From Mariprofundus ferrooxydans PV-1 (GTDB lineage Bacteria; Pseudomonadota; Zetaproteobacteria; Mariprofundales; Mariprofundaceae), in contig NZ_DS022295.1 of assembly GCF_000153765.1 (NCBI RefSeq), positions 341,828-405,827 of the forward strand: DNA of 64,000 nucleotides, read 5' to 3'. Below are positions 45,475 to 53,979 of this stretch, one piece after another. Positions within the stretch are counted from its first letter, which is position 1, and every line of letters starts with the position of its first letter. Under the pieces are notes generated by a model that saw nothing but the letters and a program-made list of their open reading frames with translations, was not told the origin of the DNA and searched no databases. The translations under genes were made by a program, and so were the position numbers.

Positions 45475-45699
45475 ATGAGAAATGTTGAGATTTCAGAAGA
45501 GCCGATTGAGCTTTATAAACTGCTGAAGTTTGAAAACCTGGCATCCAGTGGCGGGGAGGCCAAACATGTGATTGCTGAGGGGCTGGTAAAGCTCAATGGC
45601 CGGCTGGAAACGCAGAAGCGCAAGAAGATCGTTGTCGGTGATATCGTTGAGTTTGCCGGTGAAAAGATCTGCATCCGGCTCAGTAGCGAAAGTGACTAA
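45475..45699 (+). CDS. S4-domain RNA-binding protein, YbcJ-like
   Basis: A 74-residue protein consisting of one S4 RNA-binding domain: the IELYKLLKFENLASSGGEAK helix pair is followed by GLVKLNGRLETQKRKKI. This is the small stand-alone YbcJ type, expected to bind structured RNA such as rRNA. AGGGG lies 8 nt before ATG 45475, which I prefer over GTG 45469. Confidence 0.88.
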   Translation: MRNVEISEEPIELYKLLKFENLASSGGEAKHVIAEGLVKLNGRLETQKRKKIVVGDIVEFAGEKICIRLSSESD

Positions 45700-45757
45700 T
45701 CCGGCAAGTTTCGGCAGGCGATGATGCCGTGTCGGTGAGTGTGGTGACTTTGGTTCG

Positions 45758-45934
45758 CTATGACCTGTATTTGTAGGTTGCAGACCTGTTGCTGTGTTCA
45801 TAAGTGCCCAGCACGATCTCGGTCAGAATTTCATCGATAACATCCGCATTCACATCCTGCTCCAGCACATCGACCATCTCCTCACTGCTGATGACCGTCT
45901 CCTCATGCGTTTTCTTGTCGATTTTGATGAACAT
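45758..45934 (-). CDS. Small acidic protein of unknown function
   Basis: A 58-residue protein starting at ATG 45934 after AGGAGAGCTTC. It is rich in Glu, Asp and Val and lacks a membrane segment. The same 14-nt leader, AGGAGAGCTTCATG, precedes the peptidoglycan-binding gene at 52353. A longer in-frame start at 45967 lacks an RBS. I do not recognise a family. Confidence 0.55.
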   Translation of the reverse strand: MFIKIDKKTHEETVISSEEMVDVLEQDVNADVIDEILTEIVLGTYEHSNRSATYKYRS

Positions 45935-46205
45935 GAAGCTCTCCTGATGCGCGGTTAAAGTATGCATGCGGGAGAATGCACCGGCCCGGGCTGAAATGCC
46001 ACAACAGGACTGAGGCGGGATGACGATGCCGTGTTGTGCCTGCTATATATTTCAATATGTTCCTGGATTGTAAAAGAGAAGGTGACGATTAAGCTTGTGG
46101 GCCGGGTGTCGCCGTTCCGACGGGTTGTTGCCTCTTTTATAAATCCAATGGAGGCCAGATGTACCGCCCAGATCCTTCTCAACCGCTTTGCGCACTCATC
46201 CTTCC

Positions 46206-47585
46206 ATGCGCGTGTCTGTATTGAACAAGAACCCTGTTACCATTACCCCGGCTGCGATTGCCGACCATTATGCGGTACTCGACCGAATCGGCGTGATTGA
46301 CGATGACCGCACGAACGGCTTTATACGCCCCGCCTATTCGGATGCAGAATCGGCAGCCTTTGATTATGTGGAAAGCGCTGCAGTTGCTGCGGGGCTTGTC
46401 AGTCGCAGGGATGCCGTTGGCAACCTGATCATTGAGACAGCGGGCGAATTTACGCATTGGGTGGAGACCGGCTCGCATGTCGATACGGTCGATGCCGGTG
46501 GTAACTATGACGGTGTTGCAGGCGTGGTTGCAGGACTGGCGGTACTGATTGCTGTCCAATCCGGCGGTGAAGCGTTGTCCCATGGCCTGCGCCTGCGGGT
46601 ATGGCGCGGCGAAGAGTCGTCGGCATTCGGCACGGCATCGCTGGGTGCATGGGCGGCATTCGGAGAGCTGAAACCGGCCGTGCTCGATTATACACACGGC
46701 GGCAGGACGCTTGCGCAGGCGATGATCTCCCAGCATGCCGATCCTTCATATGTGCGAGCCGGAGCCGCCACGATTCCGGATGCAGAGCGCGACGCTATTG
46801 CTGCACATATTGAGCTGCATATCGAGCAGGGGAGCGTGCTTGAGAACAAGCAGTGCGATATCGGCATCGTGACCGGTATCCGCGGCTCGATACGCAGCTG
46901 GGTCCATTTGACTGGTGCTTTCGATCATTCGGGAGCAACCCCGATGGGGGTGGCATATCGCAAGGATGCAAATCTGGCGATGGCGCATCTGATGGTGCAG
47001 CTGGACGGGTTGCTGGCCCGGTTTAATAAACTGCATCCGGAAACACCTCAGGCAGTTATCCAGACCTTTGGTGTCGTGAACAGCCATGCGGAGCACAATC
47101 AGCATTGCCCGCTTGTGCAGGCGAATGCGGTATCCAAGGTGAGCGGGTTTGCCTACTTCTCGCACGAAATACGCAGTTGTTCTGAAGGGTTGGCACGAGA
47201 CTATCATGAACAGGCGCAGGCGCTGATCCGCCAGCAGGCTGCACTGTTTCATGTCGGGGCGGAGGTTGAACAGATATCCATCTCCTTCGGCATTCCTGCA
47301 CTGAATGCGCATATCCAGAGCATGACCGCCGCCTGCTGCGAAGAGCAGCACAGGCGTTTCACCTATTTGCCCAGCGGTGCCTGGCACGATGTGGCAGTAA
47401 TCTGTCATCAGCAAAAAACAGATGGCAGTGCAATTCCAACCGGCATGATTTTTATTCCCTGCCGCGCCGGTATCAGTCATTCAGCGGCGGAGCACACTTC
47501 ATATGAGCAGATCGCTGCCGGTGCATCGATATTGGCACAGCTGATGCTCACTTACAGGAGCGGGCCTCAGCCGTTTCACGGCTAA
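46206..47585 (+). CDS. M20-family Zn-dependent amidohydrolase (allantoate / N-carbamoyl amino acid type)
   Basis: About 459 residues. GSHVDTVDAGGNYDG holds two metal ligands and EESSAFG the general base. HIELHIEQG is the dimer/active-site signature of the allantoate amidohydrolase and beta-ureidopropionase group, and the C-terminal GMIFIPCRAGISHSAAE is also typical. The enzyme cleaves carbamoyl or similar amide bonds. Which substrate is used cannot be told and no purine-degradation genes lie nearby. I chose ATG 46206 for the start. Confidence 0.88.
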   Translation: MRVSVLNKNPVTITPAAIADHYAVLDRIGVIDDDRTNGFIRPAYSDAESAAFDYVESAAVAAGLVSRRDAVGNLIIETAGEFTHWVETGSHVDTVDAGGNYDGVAGVVAGLAVLIAVQSGGEALSHGLRLRVWRGEESSAFGTASLGAWAAFGELKPAVLDYTHGGRTLAQAMISQHADPSYVRAGAATIPDAERDAIAAHIELHIEQGSVLENKQCDIGIVTGIRGSIRSWVHLTGAFDHSGATPMGVAYRKDANLAMAHLMVQLDGLLARFNKLHPETPQAVIQTFGVVNSHAEHNQHCPLVQANAVSKVSGFAYFSHEIRSCSEGLARDYHEQAQALIRQQAALFHVGAEVEQISISFGIPALNAHIQSMTAACCEEQHRRFTYLPSGAWHDVAVICHQQKTDGSAIPTGMIFIPCRAGISHSAAEHTSYEQIAAGASILAQLMLTYRSGPQPFHG

Positions 47586-47686
47586 GAGTTTCTGCTCAGG
47601 TTGCAAACCAGGATCACGCTGGTGTTATTAAAAGATAAAGATCTGCACGTTTTCTGCGATAGATATAATTTGGGTTGGGAGAGGCC

Positions 47687-48055
47687 ATGATACTTATTGT
47701 CGATGATAACGATAACGTTCGAGAGATGCAGGTTGCCGTGCTGGAAAGCGCCAATTATTCGGTGCGCGATGCAGCAGATGGTATCAAGGCTATTGCTCTG
47801 GCAGAGGAGGTATGCCCTGAACTTGTATTGATGGACATTACCATGCCTGGTATGACCGGTTATCAGGTGCTGGAAATCCTGCGTGAACGCCACGGAGATG
47901 CATTACCCATCATTCTGGTCAGCGCGCTGCCGGAAAGTGAAGAGCGCGATATAGCAATCTCCAGAGGTGCTACGGACTACATCAGCAAGCCGTTTGATAT
48001 CCCGTCGGTTCTGAGCTGTGTTAAGCAATATCTGCAGGTCCGGCCGACAGTATGA
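47687..48055 (+). CDS. Single-domain response regulator (CheY-like), first gene of the kinase operon
   Basis: A 122-residue stand-alone receiver. The acidic pair is in ILIVDDN, the phosphoacceptor Asp in LVLMDITMPGMTGY, and the conserved Lys in YISKPFD. ATG 47687 has GGGAGAGG upstream; TTG 47675 is unlikely. Its stop overlaps the kinase start by 4 nt. It is probably a phospho-relay partner or output module of the kinase. Confidence 0.92.
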   Translation: MILIVDDNDNVREMQVAVLESANYSVRDAADGIKAIALAEEVCPELVLMDITMPGMTGYQVLEILRERHGDALPIILVSALPESEERDIAISRGATDYISKPFDIPSVLSCVKQYLQVRPTV

Positions 48056-51000
48056 GTTCGAATATATTCAGAATTGCCATCATCGGCGCCGGTCGCGGAG
48101 GTGAGGCACTGCTGCAGGTATTGCAGGAAGATAGCGATATCAGGATTGTCGCGATTGTTGATGCGCGTGTGGATGCCCCTGCTCTGAAACAGGCGGCACT
48201 GCTTTCAATTCCGATCCTTCATGCCGTCGAAGGGATTCCTGCCTGCGATATGGTCATCAACGTCACCGGCTGTAGCGATGTGTCAGAGCGCTTGTGCCGC
48301 TATTTTTCATCGGATGTGGAGATTATGGAGGGGAAGGCTGCACGCTTTTTCTACGACCAGATGTGCAAGCGAAAGGCCGAAAAGAAACAGATTGAGCAGA
48401 TGCTTGCCGAGTTCGAGCAGCTAAACCGTATCGGACGCCATTTGAATACGACTGACAGCCTCTCCCGGATGCTTAAACTGGTTCTGCAGGAAGCAATGCA
48501 GGTTACCGGCTCGCCGGCGGGAACTGTTTCTCTCTACGATAAAAGGTCGCGCTCCCTGTCGCTCTATGCCGCATCCGGATTTTCTGACTCCTTTGGTCAT
48601 CAGGATCGCTGGGTTATCCGGGAAGGCGGGCTTACCGAGCGTATTTTCAGCGAGCGGAAACCATTTGTCGTGCCGGATATTGCCGACTCTGAGGAGTTGG
48701 CGCTTAACAGTATGCTGGCAGAGGAGGGGGTGCAGGCTCTGGTTGCCGTGCCTTTGGCGCTGGGGACTGAAACTGTCGGCATACTCTACGTCAATGATTT
48801 TGCGCCGCGCGAGTATGATGAAAATCATCTCTGTATTCTGGATCTGCTGGCTAATCAGGCTGCGCATGCCATTCAGAAGGCTCGACTCTTTGAAACCATT
48901 GAACAGGAAAAAGCAGAACTCAAATCGTTAAATGAGCATCTGGAAGCGCGGATTATGGAGCGCACCGCTGATCTGACCTCTGCCAATGAGGCGCTGACTC
49001 GTGCCAATCAGGCCAAATCACAGTTTATCAGCAATATGTCCCATGAGCTACGTACGCCGCTGACCTCTATCAATGGCTTTTCCGAATTTCTGATTGATGG
49101 CTTTGTCGGACCACTGAATGAAACCCAGACCAAATACCTGAAAAACATCAATATTTCAGGCAAACATCTGCTGGAGCTGATTAACGGCATTCTCGACCTT
49201 GCCAAAATCGAGGCAGGCAAGATGACGCTCAAGCTGGAGAAGGTGGATGTCGCAGCACTGCTTGATGAAATCCTGCTGGTGCTACAGGGGTATGCGACCA
49301 AAACAAGCGTGCGGCTGCTACTCGAGTGTGATGCCGCGATCCCCGGTATTGTTCTCGATCGTACAAAATTCAAGCAAATTCTCTACAACCTCTGCTCCAA
49401 TGCGATCAAGTTTAGTCCTCAGGGAGGCGAGGTCAGAATCGTCGTCGATTACAACAACAGTGCGGCTGGGCAGCATAACGACGACGAACTGGAGAGTTAC
49501 GCGAGATTAACGGTTGCTATTCACGATGAAGGTATCGGGATCTCTCCGGAGGATCAGGTGCATATCTTTAATCCGTTTGAGCAGGCAGATGGTTCGCACT
49601 CGCGCAATTACGAAGGTACGGGGCTGGGACTGACACTGACCCAGAGACTGGTCGAAATGCATGGTGGTTCTATCGAGGTGAACAGTGCTCCCGATAAAGG
49701 TAGCTGTTTTGTATTCACCCTGCCTGTCGAGTTCATGCAAAAAGCGCCTGTCGAAAAAACCATCATGCCGGCAGATAAGCCGGAGCTTCTGTTGCAACCG
49801 ATGCACAACAAGCCGTTAGCCGTTGAACCTGACGCACCAGTGATCATGGTTGTCGATGACGATGCACACTCACTGGAAATCAGCACCCTTTACCTTTCTG
49901 ATGCAGGCTACAGGGTTTGTCATGCCATGAATGGTGACGATGCACTGCTTGTCGCTCGTAAAAAACGGCCGTTTCTGATTTTGCTGGATGTGATGATGCC
50001 CGGTAAGGATGGCTGGGAGGTATTGCAGGAGCTCAAGATTGATGCTGACACATCGGATATCCCGGTGATCATGTGTACTGTCTCCGAGAATGAGGAGCTG
50101 GGCATAGCACTGGGAGCCACTGATTATCTGAGCAAGCCGATCAATCGTGAGCTGCTTGCCTCCAAGCTCAAAACATTAAGCAAAGGCATACATCGCAGAC
50201 ACAGAGCGATGCATGTGCTTGCCATAGACGATGATGAAAGCATTCGGGAGCTCTATACGGCCACGCTTACTGCACAGGGTTACCGGGTTCATACGGCAGG
50301 CAATGGTCCGGATGGTATCAGTCTGGCCGAAAGCGTGGAGCCGGACATTATCATTCTCGACCTGATGATGCCGGGGATGGACGGATTTGAAGTTGCCGAA
50401 CGACTGAAGCGGCAACCACGCACGCAGAATATTCCAATTATTGTTGTCACTGCCCGGGAACTGGCCGTCGCCGAACGGGTACGTTTGATGGGGCATATTG
50501 AAGAGTGTGTCAGTAAAGAGCAGTTCACCCGCGAACGGCTGATTGATGAGATTCGTCAAATTGAGAGCATCTACCCCTACCAGGCGGGATTGAAAGACAA
50601 TATTTCCGGTCTGCTGAACCATCGCTATTACCAGATTCGCCTGAATCAGGAGATCTCACGCGCATCGCGCAACAGCGAGAAAATGGCCTGTGTTGTGTTT
50701 GACCTGGATGGGTTCTCCCGATTCAGCGAGATGGCAGGGGATGCGTATGTTCACTCGGCGCTGCGCAAGGTAGGCAGTTTCATGATGAATAACCTCAGAG
50801 GCTCCGATATTGCTACCAGACACCGCGTGGATGAATTCGCCATGATTCTTACCCGTACAGAGCTCGAAGGCGCGCTGCTGGTGGTAAATCGCCTGAAAAA
50901 CATGATTGAGACATATCCGTTTCCCGGTGAAGAGGGGCTGGATAAGCCGGGTTTGACCACCAGTGCGGCTATCTCACTTTATCCTGTAGATGGTGATACG

Positions 51001-51105
51001 CCTGAGAAGTTAATAACCGCATGTCACGAGCGTATACATAAAGCCAAAGCATCCGGACGCAACAAACTGGCGTATGAGAAAAACGGAGGCCTGGTTATTA
51101 TATGA
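48052..51105 (+). CDS. Hybrid histidine kinase: Rossmann, GAF, HisKA, HATPase, two receivers, degenerate GGDEF
   Basis: A 1017-residue cytoplasmic signalling protein without membrane helices. Residues 1-100 look like a Rossmann NAD(P)-binding domain (IAIIGAGRGGEALLQVL). GAF follows (about 125-285), then HisKA with SNMSHELRTPL (phospho-His) and HATPase with NLCSNAIKFSP, DEGIGIS and GTGLGL. Two receivers come next (Asp in LILLDVMMPGKDGW and in DIIILDLMMPGMDGF). The C-terminal GGDEF-like domain reads HRVDEF instead of GGDEF, so it is probably not catalytic. Four-nt overlaps (ATGA) join it to the receivers before and after. Confidence 0.88.
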   Translation: MSSNIFRIAIIGAGRGGEALLQVLQEDSDIRIVAIVDARVDAPALKQAALLSIPILHAVEGIPACDMVINVTGCSDVSERLCRYFSSDVEIMEGKAARFFYDQMCKRKAEKKQIEQMLAEFEQLNRIGRHLNTTDSLSRMLKLVLQEAMQVTGSPAGTVSLYDKRSRSLSLYAASGFSDSFGHQDRWVIREGGLTERIFSERKPFVVPDIADSEELALNSMLAEEGVQALVAVPLALGTETVGILYVNDFAPREYDENHLCILDLLANQAAHAIQKARLFETIEQEKAELKSLNEHLEARIMERTADLTSANEALTRANQAKSQFISNMSHELRTPLTSINGFSEFLIDGFVGPLNETQTKYLKNINISGKHLLELINGILDLAKIEAGKMTLKLEKVDVAALLDEILLVLQGYATKTSVRLLLECDAAIPGIVLDRTKFKQILYNLCSNAIKFSPQGGEVRIVVDYNNSAAGQHNDDELESYARLTVAIHDEGIGISPEDQVHIFNPFEQADGSHSRNYEGTGLGLTLTQRLVEMHGGSIEVNSAPDKGSCFVFTLPVEFMQKAPVEKTIMPADKPELLLQPMHNKPLAVEPDAPVIMVVDDDAHSLEISTLYLSDAGYRVCHAMNGDDALLVARKKRPFLILLDVMMPGKDGWEVLQELKIDADTSDIPVIMCTVSENEELGIALGATDYLSKPINRELLASKLKTLSKGIHRRHRAMHVLAIDDDESIRELYTATLTAQGYRVHTAGNGPDGISLAESVEPDIIILDLMMPGMDGFEVAERLKRQPRTQNIPIIVVTARELAVAERVRLMGHIEECVSKEQFTRERLIDEIRQIESIYPYQAGLKDNISGLLNHRYYQIRLNQEISRASRNSEKMACVVFDLDGFSRFSEMAGDAYVHSALRKVGSFMMNNLRGSDIATRHRVDEFAMILTRTELEGALLVVNRLKNMIETYPFPGEEGLDKPGLTTSAAISLYPVDGDTPEKLITACHERIHKAKASGRNKLAYEKNGGLVII

Positions 51106-51479
51106 AGCCGCTTTCCGGAAAAAAAATAGCTATTGTGGATGATAACGACAGCATTCTGATGCTGTTTTCGGCACTGTTGGACGCACACGGCGCCTTAGTG
51201 GAGACAACAAATAGCGGCGAAATATTTCTTGAACACATCTCGGACATGGCACCGGATTTGATCCTGCTCGATATCCAGATGCCGGATATGGATGGTTATC
51301 AGGTACTCGAGAAAATCAGGCGTACGGGTAGCGAGATACCGGTGGTTGCATTAACAGCGCATGCCATGAGTGGCGACAGGGAAAAAATACTGGAACGGGG
51401 ATTTTCGGACTATATCGCTAAACCTGTCGATACGCGTGTTTTTCCGGGGCAGGTAGCATCCTTTCTGTTGCCGGATTAG
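51102..51479 (+). CDS. Single-domain response regulator (CheY-like), last gene of the kinase operon
   Basis: A 125-residue receiver with IAIVDDND, LILLDIQMPDMDGY (phospho-Asp), ALTAHAMSGD and IAKPVD. It begins in the ATGA overlap with the kinase, so it is made together with it. There is no output domain. It likely accepts phosphate from the kinase or its receivers and binds a partner protein. Confidence 0.92.
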   Translation: MKPLSGKKIAIVDDNDSILMLFSALLDAHGALVETTNSGEIFLEHISDMAPDLILLDIQMPDMDGYQVLEKIRRTGSEIPVVALTAHAMSGDREKILERGFSDYIAKPVDTRVFPGQVASFLLPD

Positions 51480-51976
51480 CCCGTGAGCTGATCCAGTGCG
51501 CTATAGGGTGCCGGCTGTGTCAGTAGCCGGTCGACGGTTGTAACCTCAGCAGCTAACCCTCTGTAATTGATTTCAGCTATCAGCTGACTTTGGGTGAGAG
51601 GGGGGAGATAGATATTTTCCGCATTCAGCGACGGTTGATCCTCTGCATTCTCCGATATGCATAACAGGCTTATATAACTGATGTTTTTTATACTATTAAG
51701 TCTCTCTATGACTACATCGTTCTGTAGCAGATTGAAATTATGCACGATCAGCAGGATCGTATTCTGTTGCTGTAAACAGCCGGAAACAGTTGTCTGTAAA
51801 TCATCGGGATTCAGGCGCAGGTCGATGTATTGAACAGTGAGTGATGACGGTATCACAGCACGTAAATCCTTCACTGTCCGTCTGCGTCCCTGTCCGTGCG
51901 GACTGATCAGATTGATGCTTGCCCCACCTAGCAGAAGCTTTGCCAGCTGCAGGGTGAACTCAGGGCGCAGTATCAC
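51476..51976 (-). CDS. ATPase-like protein with degenerate P-loop, partner of the peptidoglycan-binding protein
   Basis: A 166-residue protein. The segment INLISPHGQGRRR occupies the place of a P-loop (a Gly-rich loop after a hydrophobic strand) but lacks the Lys-Ser/Thr that binds phosphate. ILLIVHNFN resembles a Walker-B-like strand without the acidic pair. I therefore call it ATPase-like only. Its ATG overlaps the stop of the upstream peptidoglycan-binding gene by 4 nt, so the two form an operon. AAA ATPase plus peptidoglycan-binding pairs occur in GspA/ExeA-type systems (inference). Confidence 0.5.
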   Translation of the reverse strand: MILRPEFTLQLAKLLLGGASINLISPHGQGRRRTVKDLRAVIPSSLTVQYIDLRLNPDDLQTTVSGCLQQQNTILLIVHNFNLLQNDVVIERLNSIKNISYISLLCISENAEDQPSLNAENIYLPPLTQSQLIAEINYRGLAAEVTTVDRLLTQPAPYSALDQLTG

Positions 51977-52353
51977 GACAGGATAGCGGGCAGGGCTTTT
52001 GTCATCTCCGCCTCCAGCTCCCCGGACTTGATCACGCCCTTGCTGATCAACAGGCGTATCAGTGCGTCGAATTGCTGTTGATTGACGAGCGGAGCATCCA
52101 CAGCAGGCGCTTCAGCGCTTTTTTCCCCGGTGGGTAAAGCCGGTTGACCCTGTTGAATCAGTTGGAACAGCTCGTCATCGACCTGACCTGAAGGCTTCAG
52201 GCCGTGTTGCTTCTGGATATCCTTGATGGCATCTCGCGTATGCACGCCGAAGACCCCTTTCTGATCCTGCATGGGGTAGCCCTTGCGATATAAAATCTCC
52301 TGCAGCAGGGCAATCCTTTTACCTCGCATGAATATTTTAAGCGGCCTGGGCAT
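51973..52353 (-). CDS. PG_binding_1 (peptidoglycan-binding-like) domain protein
   Basis: A 126-residue protein. KRIALLQEILYRKGYPMQDQKGVFGVHTRDAI is the repeat of the PG_binding_1 fold (LQxxLxxxGY..., GxFGxxTxxAI), about 15-70; I quote only its key residues: Leu14, Gly-Tyr pair and the FG..T turn. There is no signal peptide, so it may be cytoplasmic or delivered via a partner. It starts at ATG 52353 after AGGAGAGCTTC. It lies upstream of, and overlaps, the ATPase-like gene. Confidence 0.72.
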   Translation of the reverse strand: MPRPLKIFMRGKRIALLQEILYRKGYPMQDQKGVFGVHTRDAIKDIQKQHGLKPSGQVDDELFQLIQQGQPALPTGEKSAEAPAVDAPLVNQQQFDALIRLLISKGVIKSGELEAEMTKALPAILS

Positions 52354-52483
52354 GAAGCTCTCCTGTGTGGGGTGTTGCTTACAAAATTCGAATTCAACCG
52401 TCACTGTGATGATGATATGGCGTGTTGGCAATATCCCGGAAGTTTTGCTTGCCCGTTCCGCTGGATCAGTACACATTTAGCCG

Positions 52484-53509
52484 ATGAAATATTTACGTGC
52501 CATCGTGTTGATAGTGCTGATTCTGGCCGGTTGTCAGACCAATGGCGCGGGCCTGAAGCTGGCTCCGGGCTGGTCCTATCAATCGCTGAGTGCATGGAAA
52601 GCAATCACGCCGAACAAAATGGCACTCTCATCCGGCAAGGATTGGCTATATATTAGTGGCGAGCGCAGCCAGTACAGTTCAGAGGCGGGAGTGATTGCTA
52701 TCCGTCTGAGCAGCAGCCGTACGCATATTCTGGTGCAGGGCATGCGAAATGCCAATGGTATCAGACTTGCGCCGGACGGATCATTATGGATTGCTGAAGA
52801 CGATCCGAAAGGTGTGGTCTGGCGTATGGCTGAGCCGGATCAGTTTCCGTCCGACCAGCGCGTGGATCCGGTTGAATTGACCAGCAGCTACGTATCGCTG
52901 GCACCGTTTAATTCTGCCGGGCAATTTCACCACCGTGCTATCGCCTTCTCTGCCGATGGTCGCTTTGCCTATCTGGCGGATGCCTCGGCTGCAGGTAGCC
53001 TGTTTCGTCTGGAACTGAAAAGTCGTACGTTGGCAGTCTATCACAGTGAGAAAGGGTGGCTCGCGGTTAATCCGGATGAAGCAACCGGTTCAGCTCTTAC
53101 GCTCGGAGCCAGAGCCTTTGCCGGCATACACGATATTGAGCGTTTGCCTGATGGCACGCTTCTGCTGGCGGAGTCCGGCAGTGGGCAGATCCTGCAACTG
53201 CACGATGACGGGAAACGGCCCCGTATCGAACCATGGCTGGATAACCCATCGCTTAGCCACCCTGATGATATGAGTTGGGATAGTGCGCGCCACTGGTTGT
53301 GGATTACCGATCATGGAGAGCAGTCGGTTGTATGGGCATGGGATGGTCGGAAGTTACACGAAATCATGCGTCACCCGACCTCCCGCTTTGGCGGTGTGCT
53401 GGCAACCGATGATGCTGTTTACGTGAACCTGCAGCGCGGACGTTATAATCCTGCCATGACGCTTCGATTGCATGAGAAGCATAACACCGGATCAGAGGAT
53501 CACGCATAA
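52484..53509 (+). CDS. Lipoprotein beta-propeller (SMP-30/NHL-like)
   Basis: A 341-residue precursor with lipobox LILAGC (Cys17). The mature part consists of propeller-like repeats such as NGIRLAPDGSLWIAEDD, IAFSADGRFAYLAD and DIERLPDGTLLLAESGSG. This resembles the SMP-30/gluconolactonase and NHL repeat groups, but the metal ligands of gluconolactonase are not evident. It is probably attached to an envelope membrane. A bidirectional terminator follows at 53534. Confidence 0.75.
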   Translation: MKYLRAIVLIVLILAGCQTNGAGLKLAPGWSYQSLSAWKAITPNKMALSSGKDWLYISGERSQYSSEAGVIAIRLSSSRTHILVQGMRNANGIRLAPDGSLWIAEDDPKGVVWRMAEPDQFPSDQRVDPVELTSSYVSLAPFNSAGQFHHRAIAFSADGRFAYLADASAAGSLFRLELKSRTLAVYHSEKGWLAVNPDEATGSALTLGARAFAGIHDIERLPDGTLLLAESGSGQILQLHDDGKRPRIEPWLDNPSLSHPDDMSWDSARHWLWITDHGEQSVVWAWDGRKLHEIMRHPTSRFGGVLATDDAVYVNLQRGRYNPAMTLRLHEKHNTGSEDHA

Positions 53510-53533
53510 GTAGTCGGATTGTTCAGCAAAACA

Positions 53534-53563
53534 AAAAAGGCAGGGGAGAACCCCTGCCTTTTT
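53534..53563. terminator. Bidirectional terminator between the propeller gene and trxA
   Basis: AAAAAGGCAGGGG-AGAA-CCCCTGCCTTTTT, a perfect 13-bp stem with T-runs on both strands. It serves the plus-strand lipoprotein gene and the minus-strand trxA gene. Confidence 0.95.
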
Positions 53564-53580
53564 CCGAGAGTAGGGCGCTG

Positions 53581-53913
53581 TTAGCCCAGATGTTCGTCGA
53601 TGAACTCGCCCAGTTTGGCCTTGTTGACAGCGCCGACCTTGGTGCCCTGAACATTGCCGCCGGAAAAGAGCATCAGCGTAGGGATACCGCGTACGCCATA
53701 CTTGCCCGGAGTGTTCGGGTTATCATCGATATTGATTTTTGCAATGGTTACCTGACCTTGCTTCTCGCCGGCAACTTCGTCCAGAATCGGCGCGATTTGT
53801 TTGCAGGGGCCGCACCATGGAGCCCAAAAATCAACCAGCACAGGGCCGGATGCTTTCAATACGTCAGCATCAAAGCTTTCGTCGCTGACATGAATGATTA
53901 AATCTGAAGACAT
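53581..53913 (-). CDS. trxA: Thioredoxin
   Basis: A 110-residue cytoplasmic disulfide reductase. The active site is WCGPCK in [12 protein letters not shown], followed by the cis-Pro turn GIPTLMLF. It has the normal length and the usual buried Asp (VLVDFWA). It is a single gene, convergent with the propeller lipoprotein gene and divergent from the MidA-like operon (66 nt to that start). GAGGAACT precedes the ATG. Confidence 0.97.
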   Translation of the reverse strand: MSSDLIIHVSDESFDADVLKASGPVLVDFWAPWCGPCKQIAPILDEVAGEKQGQVTIAKINIDDNPNTPGKYGVRGIPTLMLFSGGNVQGTKVGAVNKAKLGEFIDEHLG

Positions 53914-53979
53914 TTGAGTTCCTCGTTATCGTATATGGGATGTTCGATACGTTAATCCGGGGCGAGAGAGGCGTCAACT

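Noticed and set aside
46746-47480. 244-codon minus-strand frame
   Set aside because: Antisense shadow of the M20 hydrolase, with no recognisable protein features.
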